Source of the DNA: Flavobacterium tiangeerense
GTDB lineage: Bacteria; Bacteroidota; Bacteroidia; Flavobacteriales; Flavobacteriaceae
Assembly: GCF_007830355.1 (NCBI RefSeq)
Contig: NZ_VLKO01000008.1
Span: 137,453 to 201,452 of the forward strand
Length of the DNA stretch: 64,000 nt
Direction of reading: 5' to 3'
The notes below the pieces were generated by a model. That model was not told where the DNA came from, searched no databases, and saw nothing but the letters and a program-made list of their open reading frames with translations. Both the position numbers and the translations under genes were made by a program. Each line of letters starts with the position of its first letter. Within the stretch, counting starts at the first letter, position 1. Below are positions 18,287 to 27,176 of this stretch, in pieces.

Positions 18287-19726
18287 TTAATTCAACAAGC
18301 GTATGATTTTCTGGTCTTCAAAATAGTGCTTTAGAGCTACCATAGCAGCAATTTCAGCTTCTTGTTCCATTTGTTGTTTCAAAACTTCAGCATTGTAATA
18401 TTTCTTAACGAAATGAGTATCAAAATTCCCAGAACGAAAAGCCTCATGTTCAAAAACAAATTTTCCGAAAGCTAAGGTTGTTTGAACACCCTCAACATGA
18501 TAGTTTTCAATAGCCTTGATCATAATTTGAATTGCCTCTTCACGAGTTTCACCAAAAGCAATCAATTTAGCTAACATTGGATCGTAATAAATGGGGATAT
18601 CCATACCTTGTTCAAAACCATTATCTACACGAACACCTTCGCCAACAGGCAATTGATATACATCCAGATGCCCTACACTTGGTAGAAAATCATTCATAGG
18701 GTCTTCGGCATACACACGCAATTCTACGGCATGACCCTTTATTTTAAGATCTTCTTGTTTCATGGCTAATGCTTCGCCCCTAGCAACTCTTATTTGTAAT
18801 TCTACAAGATCTGTTCCCGTTATAATCTCGGTCACAGGGTGTTCCACTTGCAAGCGCGTGTTCATTTCAAGGAAATAAAAATTGTTATTTTCATCCAATA
18901 AAAATTCGACAGTACCCGCACCTAAATAATCGCAAGACTTTGCGACTAATACTGCGGCTTCACCCATTTTTTGTCGCAATTCAGGACTTAAAACTGAGGA
19001 AGGAGCCTCTTCAATTACTTTTTGATGGCGGCGTTGAATACTACATTCTCTTTCAAACAAATACAACACATTACCATGACTGTCAGCCATTACTTGAATT
19101 TCAATATGCCTAGGAGAGCCCACGTATTTCTCAATAAATACAGATCCGTCACCAAAAGCAGCAATTGCTTCACTGATAGCGCGATCCATTTGAGATTCAA
19201 AATCAGCTACGCTTTCTACCACACGCATTCCTTTTCCTCCGCCTCCAGCAGATGCTTTAATTAGAATTGGAAAACCAACTTCCTTTGCTATCAACTTTGC
19301 TTTTTCAACATCAGTAATAGCCTCATCAAAACCAGGTACCATAGGAATATTGTATTGCTTTACAGCCTCTTTGGCTGCTAGTTTACTTCCCATAATTTTA
19401 ATGGCTCTAGACTTTGGACCAATAAAAATAATGTTGTTTTTTTCGCACTCTTCGGCAAAATCAGCATTTTCACTTAAAAATCCATATCCAGGATGAATAG
19501 CATCTACATTTAGGTTTTTGGCAACTTCAATAATTTTATTTCCAAGCAAATACGACTCGCTTGAAGGTGCTTCTCCTATACAAACCGCTTCGTCAGCAAA
19601 TTTCACATGTGGCGCATTTCTATCAACTGTAGAAAAAACAGCCACTGTTTTAATCCCCATCTTTTGAGCGGTTTTCATCACTCGAATAGCAATTTCACCT
19701 CTATTGGCAACTAATATTTTTTTCAT
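18287..19726 (-). CDS. Biotin carboxylase subunit
   Basis: A 479-residue ATP-grasp enzyme of the AccC/PccA family. It starts MKKILVANRGEIAIRVMKTA and carries the glycine-rich ATP loop GGGGKGMRVV, the active-site stretch FLEMNTRLQVEHPVTE and the RVYAEDP block. No biotinyl domain is attached; the carrier is a separate gene 104 bases upstream. It carboxylates biotin with ATP and bicarbonate. A 107-base gap separates it from the carboxyltransferase gene. Confidence 0.93.
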   Translation of the reverse strand: MKKILVANRGEIAIRVMKTAQKMGIKTVAVFSTVDRNAPHVKFADEAVCIGEAPSSESYLLGNKIIEVAKNLNVDAIHPGYGFLSENADFAEECEKNNIIFIGPKSRAIKIMGSKLAAKEAVKQYNIPMVPGFDEAITDVEKAKLIAKEVGFPILIKASAGGGGKGMRVVESVADFESQMDRAISEAIAAFGDGSVFIEKYVGSPRHIEIQVMADSHGNVLYLFERECSIQRRHQKVIEEAPSSVLSPELRQKMGEAAVLVAKSCDYLGAGTVEFLLDENNNFYFLEMNTRLQVEHPVTEIITGTDLVELQIRVARGEALAMKQEDLKIKGHAVELRVYAEDPMNDFLPSVGHLDVYQLPVGEGVRVDNGFEQGMDIPIYYDPMLAKLIAFGETREEAIQIMIKAIENYHVEGVQTTLAFGKFVFEHEAFRSGNFDTHFVKKYYNAEVLKQQMEQEAEIAAMVALKHYFEDQKIIRLLN

Positions 19727-19830
19727 TTTATATCTTTTAAACCGCAGATTCGCAAATTTTACTCTCTTAAAATGTATTGCATTGAGTAAAGCAACCTTGT
19801 AATTTCAATTTGCAAACTAGCTGTATTTTA

Positions 19831-20316
19831 TTATTCAAATTCAATTAATAACTGACCTTTATCTACAGCATCACCTGTTTGTACAGAAATGCTTTTAATA
19901 ACACCTTCGCGTGGTGAAAGAAAGCTATTTTCCATTTTCATGGCACCTAGAATAATCAAATTATCATTTTCTTTCACTGTTTGCCCTACAACTACATTGA
20001 TTTCTAAAATCAAACCAGGCATAGGCGCCTTGATAAAATTTACTTGTTTTGAAAGTCCTGTTTCAAAACCCATTTCTTTTATCAAACTATCCAGCGGGCT
20101 AGAAATTGCAACAGTATAGGTGTTGCTATTTACCTTTACGGTATATTTTTTTTGATGAAAATCAGCAGATAGAATTTCTGCTTTAAAGGCTACATTTTCA
20201 TGAAGAATATGAAAATTATTTTTTTCGATACTTACAGCATCAACTTGTGCAACACGCTCGCTATCCAAATCAAAATGAAAAGTGTCGTTTACAGTAACTT
20301 TATAATCAATACTCAT
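19831..20316 (-). CDS. Biotin carboxyl carrier protein of the acyl-CoA carboxylase
   Basis: A 161-residue protein whose C-terminal domain carries the biotin attachment motif GAMKMEN, with Lys127 as the predicted biotinylated residue, inside a typical biotinyl fold (IKAPMPGLILEINV...GDAVDKGQLLIEFE). The N-terminal 80 residues are a beta-rich linker domain as in the carriers of propionyl-CoA carboxylases. It is the first gene of the three-gene operon. The intact carrier fits separate carboxylase and transferase subunits. Confidence 0.92.
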   Translation of the reverse strand: MSIDYKVTVNDTFHFDLDSERVAQVDAVSIEKNNFHILHENVAFKAEILSADFHQKKYTVKVNSNTYTVAISSPLDSLIKEMGFETGLSKQVNFIKAPMPGLILEINVVVGQTVKENDNLIILGAMKMENSFLSPREGVIKSISVQTGDAVDKGQLLIEFE

Positions 20317-20418
20317 TTGCTTCTTATTTTAGTGTTGTAAAAATAAGTAAAAGAAAACGTTTTCGTAATCGAAAAATAAAAGTTTTATGCTAATTAGATA
20401 TAGTTTATTGAAAAAAAC

Positions 20419-22644
20419 TTAAAGTACTAACAACTTATATTCTCTTAATGTTTTAATAGGCTTTGAGTACCAAAACAATTCAAAATCTTCCAGACTTAGT
20501 TCAAAATCTGCTTTTAATTCCTGAAAAGTATAATTTTTAACATTCAAAACGGAGATTTTTTCCAAAGTTTTCACCAACCATTCACCCTCGTTTTTATTAG
20601 TAAGAATACTAAAAGGCTCTTTTTTATCATGAAAAGTAAGTGTAGTCATCTCCCATGAATTTCCTTTCTTAGATTTAGTAAAATGATCCACTAACGGCTT
20701 TCCTCCTAGCCAAACAATTTTGGCAGTGGGTTTTATATTGAAAGTTTCTTCATCTTCTATAGCGTTAACAATAAAATCAGATTGAATTTTTGTTTTTGGA
20801 ATCTTAAATTCAAACCAATCCTGAAGATCGTATTCAAAAAAAATTCCGTGCATGTAATTGTAAAGTGATTTTTTAAGTCCAAAACTAAACTTGTCGTGAT
20901 TTATTCCAGTAGCATCAGTATAATCAATATCATTGTTAGCAAATGTCCCTATGCTTTCTGTGTTTTTTTTAACTCCAAATTGCTCTGGGTACAAACCGAC
21001 AGGACTGTGTGCTGTCATGGCAAACTGATGCCAAAATCCCGATTGCAAAATACCAACTTCAAATAATTGACGCACCATTTCAAGGCTATCAATAGTTTCC
21101 TGAATGGTTTGAGTAGGGTAACCATACATTAAATAGGCGTGCACCATGACACCGGCTTGGGTGAAATTTCGGGTTACACGAGCCACTTGTTCAACCGTTA
21201 CGCCTTTGTCAATTAATTTTAATAATCGATCTGAGGCTACTTCAAGACCACCAGATACCGCTATACAACCAGAGGCTTTTAGTAGCAAACACAAATCCTC
21301 AGTAAAACTCTTTTCAAATCGAATATTAGTCCACCAAGTGACCGCTAATTTTCGGCGCAAGATTTCCAATGCTAAGGCTCTCATTAAAGCTGGTGGAGCT
21401 GCTTCGTCAACGAAATGAAAACCTGTTTCCCCTGTTTGGGCTATCATTTCCTCCATTCTATCGCACAATAAATTAGCAGCAACAGGTTCGTAAATTTTGA
21501 TATAATCTAATGAAATATCACAAAACGTACATTTTCCCCAATAACATCCGTGCGCCATGGTGAGTTTATTCCAGCGACCATCACTCCACATACGGTGCAT
21601 GGGATTCACAATTTCAATAACCGAAATGTATTTATCCAAAAGTAAATCTGAATAATCAGGTGTACCTACTTGTGATTGCTTGTAATCAGGTTTAGCAGAA
21701 TTATTTTTATAAACTACTTTACTGTTTTCTAATAAAAAAGTTCGTTTGTAAGTATTGTAATTTGGGTTTTCAATGGAATGAATTAACTCGTCAATTGGCA
21801 TTTCTCCATCATCCAAAGTAATAAAATCAAAGAATTCAAAAACACGCGCATCCGAGAGTGAACGTAATTCCGTATTGGGAAAACCGCCGCCCATTGAAAT
21901 TTTAATATTGGGATAATTCTTTTTCACCCATTGTGCAGATCGGAAAGCAGCATATAAATTCCCTGGAAACGGAACCGAAATCAGGAATAAGGTAGGTTGA
22001 ATAGCTTCGATTCGCTCTTTTAGAATTGAAAGTAATATTCCGTCAATATAAGTTGGCTCACCTTGTAAAGCTTCGTACAGCTCGTCAAATGAACTTGCAC
22101 TTCGACCCAACCGTTCCGCATAGCGGCTGAAACCAAAATTAGCATCAACACATTCCACGATAAAATCCGAAATATCTTCCAGATACAGGGTGGCAAGATG
22201 TTTGGCTTTATCTTGTGTTCCCATTGTTCCAAAAGCCCAATCGAGTTCTTCTAATTGTGTAAATCGAGAAGCTTCTGGCAAAAAATCTTCTTGACAAATT
22301 TGAAGCGCCAATGTTGGATTTTTTCCTTGTAAAAAAGCAATAACAGGATTAATTGTTTTAAGATATTCTTCTTGCAAAGCATAAATACGCTTTGAATTGT
22401 CTGAGATAGTTTCGCTTGGAACTTGAAACCTAAAACTTGAAACCTGAAACAAATTTAAAAGTCCATCTTTTGAAAATAATTTCAAAATCACTTCAATCCC
22501 TAAATCGGCCTGAACAGACTCAATGTTTTTGGTATTTAGAAACCCTTTAATATATGCCGTTGCCGGATAAGGTGTATTCAGTTGGGTAAAGGGTGGCGTG
22601 ATGAGGAAGAGTTGGGTTTTCAAAGCGGTATTGTTTTGATGCAA
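20419..22644 (-). CDS. B12-binding-domain radical SAM protein
   Basis: A 741-residue protein with an N-terminal cobalamin-binding-like region and a radical SAM core. The cluster motif, in GCYWGKCTFCD, has the spacing C-x4-C-x2-C instead of the usual C-x3-C-x2-C. The segment VSGGLEVASDRLL and the YLMYGYPTQTIQ loop fit the core fold. The substrate is unknown. No ATG lies near the 5' end: the longest frame uses TTG 22644, and TTG 22623 (LKTQLFL) is equally possible. Residues about 65-76 (FQVSSFRFQV) are coded by a low-complexity repeat at 22420-22450. The first 33 conserved residues recur in the relic at 26930-27076. Confidence 0.88.
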   Translation of the reverse strand: MHQNNTALKTQLFLITPPFTQLNTPYPATAYIKGFLNTKNIESVQADLGIEVILKLFSKDGLLNLFQVSSFRFQVPSETISDNSKRIYALQEEYLKTINPVIAFLQGKNPTLALQICQEDFLPEASRFTQLEELDWAFGTMGTQDKAKHLATLYLEDISDFIVECVDANFGFSRYAERLGRSASSFDELYEALQGEPTYIDGILLSILKERIEAIQPTLFLISVPFPGNLYAAFRSAQWVKKNYPNIKISMGGGFPNTELRSLSDARVFEFFDFITLDDGEMPIDELIHSIENPNYNTYKRTFLLENSKVVYKNNSAKPDYKQSQVGTPDYSDLLLDKYISVIEIVNPMHRMWSDGRWNKLTMAHGCYWGKCTFCDISLDYIKIYEPVAANLLCDRMEEMIAQTGETGFHFVDEAAPPALMRALALEILRRKLAVTWWTNIRFEKSFTEDLCLLLKASGCIAVSGGLEVASDRLLKLIDKGVTVEQVARVTRNFTQAGVMVHAYLMYGYPTQTIQETIDSLEMVRQLFEVGILQSGFWHQFAMTAHSPVGLYPEQFGVKKNTESIGTFANNDIDYTDATGINHDKFSFGLKKSLYNYMHGIFFEYDLQDWFEFKIPKTKIQSDFIVNAIEDEETFNIKPTAKIVWLGGKPLVDHFTKSKKGNSWEMTTLTFHDKKEPFSILTNKNEGEWLVKTLEKISVLNVKNYTFQELKADFELSLEDFELFWYSKPIKTLREYKLLVL
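22420..22450. repeat. Low-complexity repeat inside the radical SAM gene
   Basis: Two near copies of AACTTGAAACCT followed by GAAAC. It is in frame and encodes FQVSSFRFQV on the minus strand. It looks like the short spelled-out repeats seen in spacers of this window (43610-43664, 43939-43991). Confidence 0.7.
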
Positions 22645-22779
22645 AAATAAGGGATAAAAATTGTTTTTTTTGAAAAAGATTGATTACCAAAATTTTGATT
22701 AAAAAAAACACATAATCTCGAAGATAGATTATTTTTTTTATATATAATTAGCTACATTTATACCTGCTAAATTTGAAAA

Positions 22780-25700
22780 ATGAAATACAAAATACTCCTA
22801 CTACTTATTTTAACAATCACATCTTCTTTTGCTCAAAATAAAAACAAAACAATTGGTTTTAAAGAGAATAAAGGTCAAATTCTAGACCAAAATGGCAAAC
22901 CCAATGATGCAGTAAAATATCTTCTAAACTCATCCGGATTGAATGTTCAAATTAAAACTAATGGTTTTTCATACGATATTTATGAAACCAAAAAACATCC
23001 ATTAACTGAAAAGCAAAAAGCAAAAATTCATCCATCATTTCAACCCGAAAAAAATAAAGAAGTAATTCCTGACTATTCTTTAGAACACATTTACCATAGG
23101 ATAGACATTGACTTTCTGAATTCAAATCCTAATGTAGAACTCATAAAAGAAGAAAAATCGAAAGATTACGATAATTTTTATAACGTTCCCAATAAGCCCA
23201 ATGGTGTTTTAAAAGTGCATAGATACCAACAAATTACCTATAAAAATATTTACCCTAACATTGATGTGATTTTCACGGTTCCAAAAGACACATCAAAAAC
23301 CGTAGAGTACAATTTTGTAATCCACCCAAAAGGAAAAATATCAGATATACAATTAAAGTTTAGAGGAGCTGAAACAGAATTAGTTGACAATAAAATCCAA
23401 ATGAGCGTTCGTTTTGGCGAAATGGAGGAAACCCTACCTGCCAGTTGGACTGAAGATGGGGAAGTTAAAAAAGAGATTGCGGTTGGTTATAAAAAAATAA
23501 AGAAGAATGTTTATGGCTTTGAAAGTGCTGAAAATATATCTGGCAAAACTGTGGTAATTGATCCTGTACCCATTAGGCTATGGGGGACATATTATGGTGG
23601 TGAAGGAGAAGAAAACACTTTTAATGGTATTGTTAAAACAAATAATCAGTTTGTCTACATAGGCGGTCATACCTCAAGCGCAACTAACATAGCAACTAGT
23701 ACTAGTCATCAATCAAGTCTTATTGAATATATTGATGCCTTTATCTCAAAATTCAATGAAAATGGCGAAAGAATTTGGGGCACATATTATGGTGGAAATC
23801 ATAGAGATATATTTAGAGCAATAGATTTTGATAATAATAATAATCTTTATGCTTTGGGAGACACAGGAAGTACAACAAATATTGCTACACCAGGATCACA
23901 TCAAACAACTTATAACGAATGGTATGATGTAATGTTAATCAAATTTGATCAAAATGGACAAAGAATATGGGGTACATATTATGGCGGAGAATTTGTCGAA
24001 GATGCGACAAGTATAAAAATTGATAATAATCAAGATATATTAATTGCAGGTTTAACTCATAGTATTAATAATATAGCTACTGCCAACAGTTTTAAACCTT
24101 CAGTACCTCCCACAACTTCTAGTCAAAATCAAGGTTCGGATGGATTTCTTGCCAAGTTTTCTCCAAATGGACAAAGAATATGGGCGACTTATTATGGGGG
24201 CAATGACGGACATGATGCTATTATTTCTATAGACGTTGATTCAAACAATAATATTTTCTGTTCAGGAACAACTACAAGCTTTAATGGAATAGCTACAATT
24301 GGAGCTTACAATGAAAAATTCAATTATGCTACTACGGTATGGCATGATTCATTTGTTGTAAAATTCAATTCTATGGGAGAAAGACTATTCGGTACTTATT
24401 ATGGAGGACTCGACTACGATTTTAATAGTGATTTAAAAATAGATAATGACAATAATTTCATAATTTCTGGTCAAACAAGAAGTATTGATGGTATTGGAAA
24501 CACTAATTCATACTCACAAAACAATAATGGTGAATGGGACATTTATCTTGCAAAATTTACAAATAATGGAAAGTTAATTTGGAGTACATTTTATGGAGGA
24601 TCAGGATCTGATGGCAATTTGGGAAATAATACAATAAACATCGATGAAAATAATTCAATTTATCTTTTCAGTAGTGGCACTAGTGAAAATAACATTTCAA
24701 CAGTCGGGTCTTACCAAGAAAATTTGAAAGGTTATTCAAATTTATACTTAATAAAGTTTAAACCTACTGGTGAAAGAATTTGGGGAACCTACTATGGAGG
24801 AGAACGCGCAGATTATTCTGGAGACATCGCATACGAAAAAAATGGTGTTTTTTATATATCTGGATGGACATACAGTAACACTAACATTGCTTCAGCAGAT
24901 GCTTTTCAAAAAAATAAAAATGGAGATATTGATACTTTTTTGATAAAATTCAAAGACTGTGTTTCTAATATTACCGTCACTAGTAATAATCCAATATGCA
25001 CAGGAGCTACTCTTGAACTTAAGGCCTCAGGTGGAACCAATTATTCCTGGACTGGTCCCAATGGGTTTACTTCATCACTACAAAACCCTACAATTACTAG
25101 TGCTACTGCCATAAATAGTGGCAAGTATTTTTGTAGCATTACAGGAACAGGAGGTTGTGATGACACAAAAAGTATAGATGTTCTTATTGGAGATACAGAT
25201 GCACCCATCCCCGATTTAACAACATTACCTACTATTTCAGGAGACTGTAATACCTCAATTACAACAATTCCAACTGCCACAGATACTTGTGCAGGAACAA
25301 TTACAGCTACTTCTTCAAGTCCGCTTTCTTATATTTTACCAGGAACTTACACGATTGTTTGGAACTATCAAGATGGAAATGGAAATTCGGTTACTCAAGA
25401 GCAAAAGATAATTATTAATGCTCAACCTTTGCCTGTTTCAAACTCTCCCCAAACCTTTTGCATCCAACAAAATGCAACTTTAAATTCGATTGCCATCACT
25501 GGGCAAAATGTAAAATGGTATGATGCTTTAATCAATGGAAATATACTTGATAATAGTACTTCTTTGCAAAACGGCATTACTTACTATGCATCACAAACTT
25601 TAAACGGGTGCGAAAGTGAGAGAACTGCTGTTTTAATAAATATTCAAAATACATCCACACCAATTGCAAATACAAATCAAACCTTTTGTAGTAATCAAAA

Positions 25701-26853
25701 TCCAACAATTGAAGCAATTCAAGCAACTGGAAGTAATATAAAATGGTACGATGCATCTAGCAATGGTTCTTCCATAGCAGCAACTACAAATCTTATTGAT
25801 GGCACAACTTATTACGCTTCTCAAACCATTAATAATTGCAAAAGCCCGCGATTAGGAATTACAGTTTCAATTGTAGATACTCCAGCTAGCCCAACTGCAA
25901 ATGCCTTTCAATCCTTCTGTAAAAATGAAAATGCAACACTTGGTACTATCCAAATGTCAGGACAAAATATAAAATGGTATGATAGTATTATAGCGACAGT
26001 TGCTCTCCCTAATGACAAAATATTAGTAAACAATACTACTTACTATGCTTCTCAAACCATAGGTTGTGAAAGTAGTAGAATTCCAATTCTAATTAGAATT
26101 CAGGATACACAATTACCATTAGCTAAAAGCAATCAACAATTTTGTATCTACGAAAACCCACTTCTTTCTAACTTAACTATTTCTGGAACAGCCATCAAGT
26201 GGTATGATACTCAAGTAAGCGGCAACATTTTATCAAACACGACTCCTCTCCAAAACGGAAAAACCTACTTTGCAACACAAACAATTAATGGTTGTGAAAG
26301 TGAACGACTAGCGGTTACTCCAACTATTCAAGATACTGCTCCTCCAACAGCAGAAGCAATACAATCCTTTTGCGTTCAAAAAAATGCGAAAATTAGTGAT
26401 ATTTCAATTTTAGGACAAAACATAAATTGGTTCGATAGTCTCACGTCTTCGATAAGTTTACCTGAATCCACTTTACTAACTAATCGAATAACCTATTACG
26501 CCTCCCAAACTATAAACAATTGCGAAAGTAACAAAATCTCAATTTTGATTACTATTCTCGATGCCACAAATGATGAATGTATTAATTTGGTAGATGAACT
26601 TCCATATCCAAAATTCTTTACACCAAATAATGATAACTTCAACGATACATGGACAATCGATTTTAATTATTTAGAACCCAACTCGTCCATTAGAATATTT
26701 GATCGCTATGGTAAACTGGTCAAAGAATTAAGAAATAATGATTCTTGGGATGGAACATATCTTGGTTATATGCACCCAGCTAGTGACTATTGGTTTACGG
26801 TTATTCGAAAAAACGGTTCTGAATTTAAAAGTCACTTTAGCTTAAAACGATAA
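22780..26853 (+). CDS. Large T9SS type B secreted protein with SBBP and Ig-like repeats
   Basis: A 1357-residue secreted protein. After the signal peptide (cleavage near SFAQ) comes a domain of about 240 residues that often precedes SBBP repeats (GFKENKGQI...). Seven beta-propeller-like repeats follow, each with a WGTYYGG-type core. Then come a PKD/Ig-like domain, an HYR-like domain (PTISGDCNTSITTIPTATD) and five units of about 75 residues around KWYD...YYASQTINNCES. The last 85 residues (PKFFTPNNDNFNDTW to SHFSLKR) are the type B sorting signal, so export should be by the type IX system. A surface adhesin or matrix protein is likely. TAAATTTG lies 4 bases before the ATG. A terminator follows. 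Confidence 0.93.
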   Translation: MKYKILLLLILTITSSFAQNKNKTIGFKENKGQILDQNGKPNDAVKYLLNSSGLNVQIKTNGFSYDIYETKKHPLTEKQKAKIHPSFQPEKNKEVIPDYSLEHIYHRIDIDFLNSNPNVELIKEEKSKDYDNFYNVPNKPNGVLKVHRYQQITYKNIYPNIDVIFTVPKDTSKTVEYNFVIHPKGKISDIQLKFRGAETELVDNKIQMSVRFGEMEETLPASWTEDGEVKKEIAVGYKKIKKNVYGFESAENISGKTVVIDPVPIRLWGTYYGGEGEENTFNGIVKTNNQFVYIGGHTSSATNIATSTSHQSSLIEYIDAFISKFNENGERIWGTYYGGNHRDIFRAIDFDNNNNLYALGDTGSTTNIATPGSHQTTYNEWYDVMLIKFDQNGQRIWGTYYGGEFVEDATSIKIDNNQDILIAGLTHSINNIATANSFKPSVPPTTSSQNQGSDGFLAKFSPNGQRIWATYYGGNDGHDAIISIDVDSNNNIFCSGTTTSFNGIATIGAYNEKFNYATTVWHDSFVVKFNSMGERLFGTYYGGLDYDFNSDLKIDNDNNFIISGQTRSIDGIGNTNSYSQNNNGEWDIYLAKFTNNGKLIWSTFYGGSGSDGNLGNNTINIDENNSIYLFSSGTSENNISTVGSYQENLKGYSNLYLIKFKPTGERIWGTYYGGERADYSGDIAYEKNGVFYISGWTYSNTNIASADAFQKNKNGDIDTFLIKFKDCVSNITVTSNNPICTGATLELKASGGTNYSWTGPNGFTSSLQNPTITSATAINSGKYFCSITGTGGCDDTKSIDVLIGDTDAPIPDLTTLPTISGDCNTSITTIPTATDTCAGTITATSSSPLSYILPGTYTIVWNYQDGNGNSVTQEQKIIINAQPLPVSNSPQTFCIQQNATLNSIAITGQNVKWYDALINGNILDNSTSLQNGITYYASQTLNGCESERTAVLINIQNTSTPIANTNQTFCSNQNPTIEAIQATGSNIKWYDASSNGSSIAATTNLIDGTTYYASQTINNCKSPRLGITVSIVDTPASPTANAFQSFCKNENATLGTIQMSGQNIKWYDSIIATVALPNDKILVNNTTYYASQTIGCESSRIPILIRIQDTQLPLAKSNQQFCIYENPLLSNLTISGTAIKWYDTQVSGNILSNTTPLQNGKTYFATQTINGCESERLAVTPTIQDTAPPTAEAIQSFCVQKNAKISDISILGQNINWFDSLTSSISLPESTLLTNRITYYASQTINNCESNKISILITILDATNDECINLVDELPYPKFFTPNNDNFNDTWTIDFNYLEPNSSIRIFDRYGKLVKELRNNDSWDGTYLGYMHPASDYWFTVIRKNGSEFKSHFSLKR

Positions 26854-26890
26854 AAAAAGGTCTTCAAAATAAACTTAGAAGACCTTTAAT
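26852..26890 (+). terminator. Terminator after the T9SS cargo gene
   Basis: AAAGGTCTTC (26856-26865) pairs with GAAGACCTTT (26878-26887). The T-run is short, so strength is uncertain. On the minus strand the same hairpin would follow the relic ORF. Confidence 0.65.
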
Positions 26891-27110
26891 ATGCAATTTG
26901 GATATTAAAATTTATATTATTCTCTAATACAATGTTTTTGGTATTCAAAAACCCTTTAATATAAGCCGTTGCCGGATAGGGCGTATTCAATTGCGTAAAA
27001 GGCGGCGTGATTAGAAAAAGTTTTGTTTTCAAAAGAGAGATTGTTTTGTTGCAAAAATAAAGGTTAAAAATAGATTCTTTGTCATTTAAAAATAGACTTT
27101 TCCTAAACAT
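26886..27110 (-). pseudogene. Relic of a second B12-radical SAM gene 5' end
   Basis: A 74-codon minus-strand ORF. About 33 of its residues (KTKLFLITPPFTQLNTPYP and onward to FLNTKNI) match the start of the radical SAM protein at 20419-22644 with one amino-acid difference. The DNA match spans 26930-27076 against 22521-22668 and includes the region upstream of the start. It breaks off abruptly at 26930. The base differences are almost all synonymous, so the two copies diverged as working genes, not after decay. The T9SS gene lies between them. The unrelated N- and C-terminal residues of the ORF are probably meaningless. Confidence 0.8.
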
Positions 27111-27176
27111 ATCTTAAACCAAAATTAACTAACTTTACTTTTTATTACTTTAGCGACAAATTTAGAAACTCAAAAC

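Noticed and set aside
24000..26853. Minus-strand ORFs inside the T9SS cargo gene (25041-25280, 25633-25824)
   Set aside because: They mirror the Ig-like repeats on the coding strand and have no family match.
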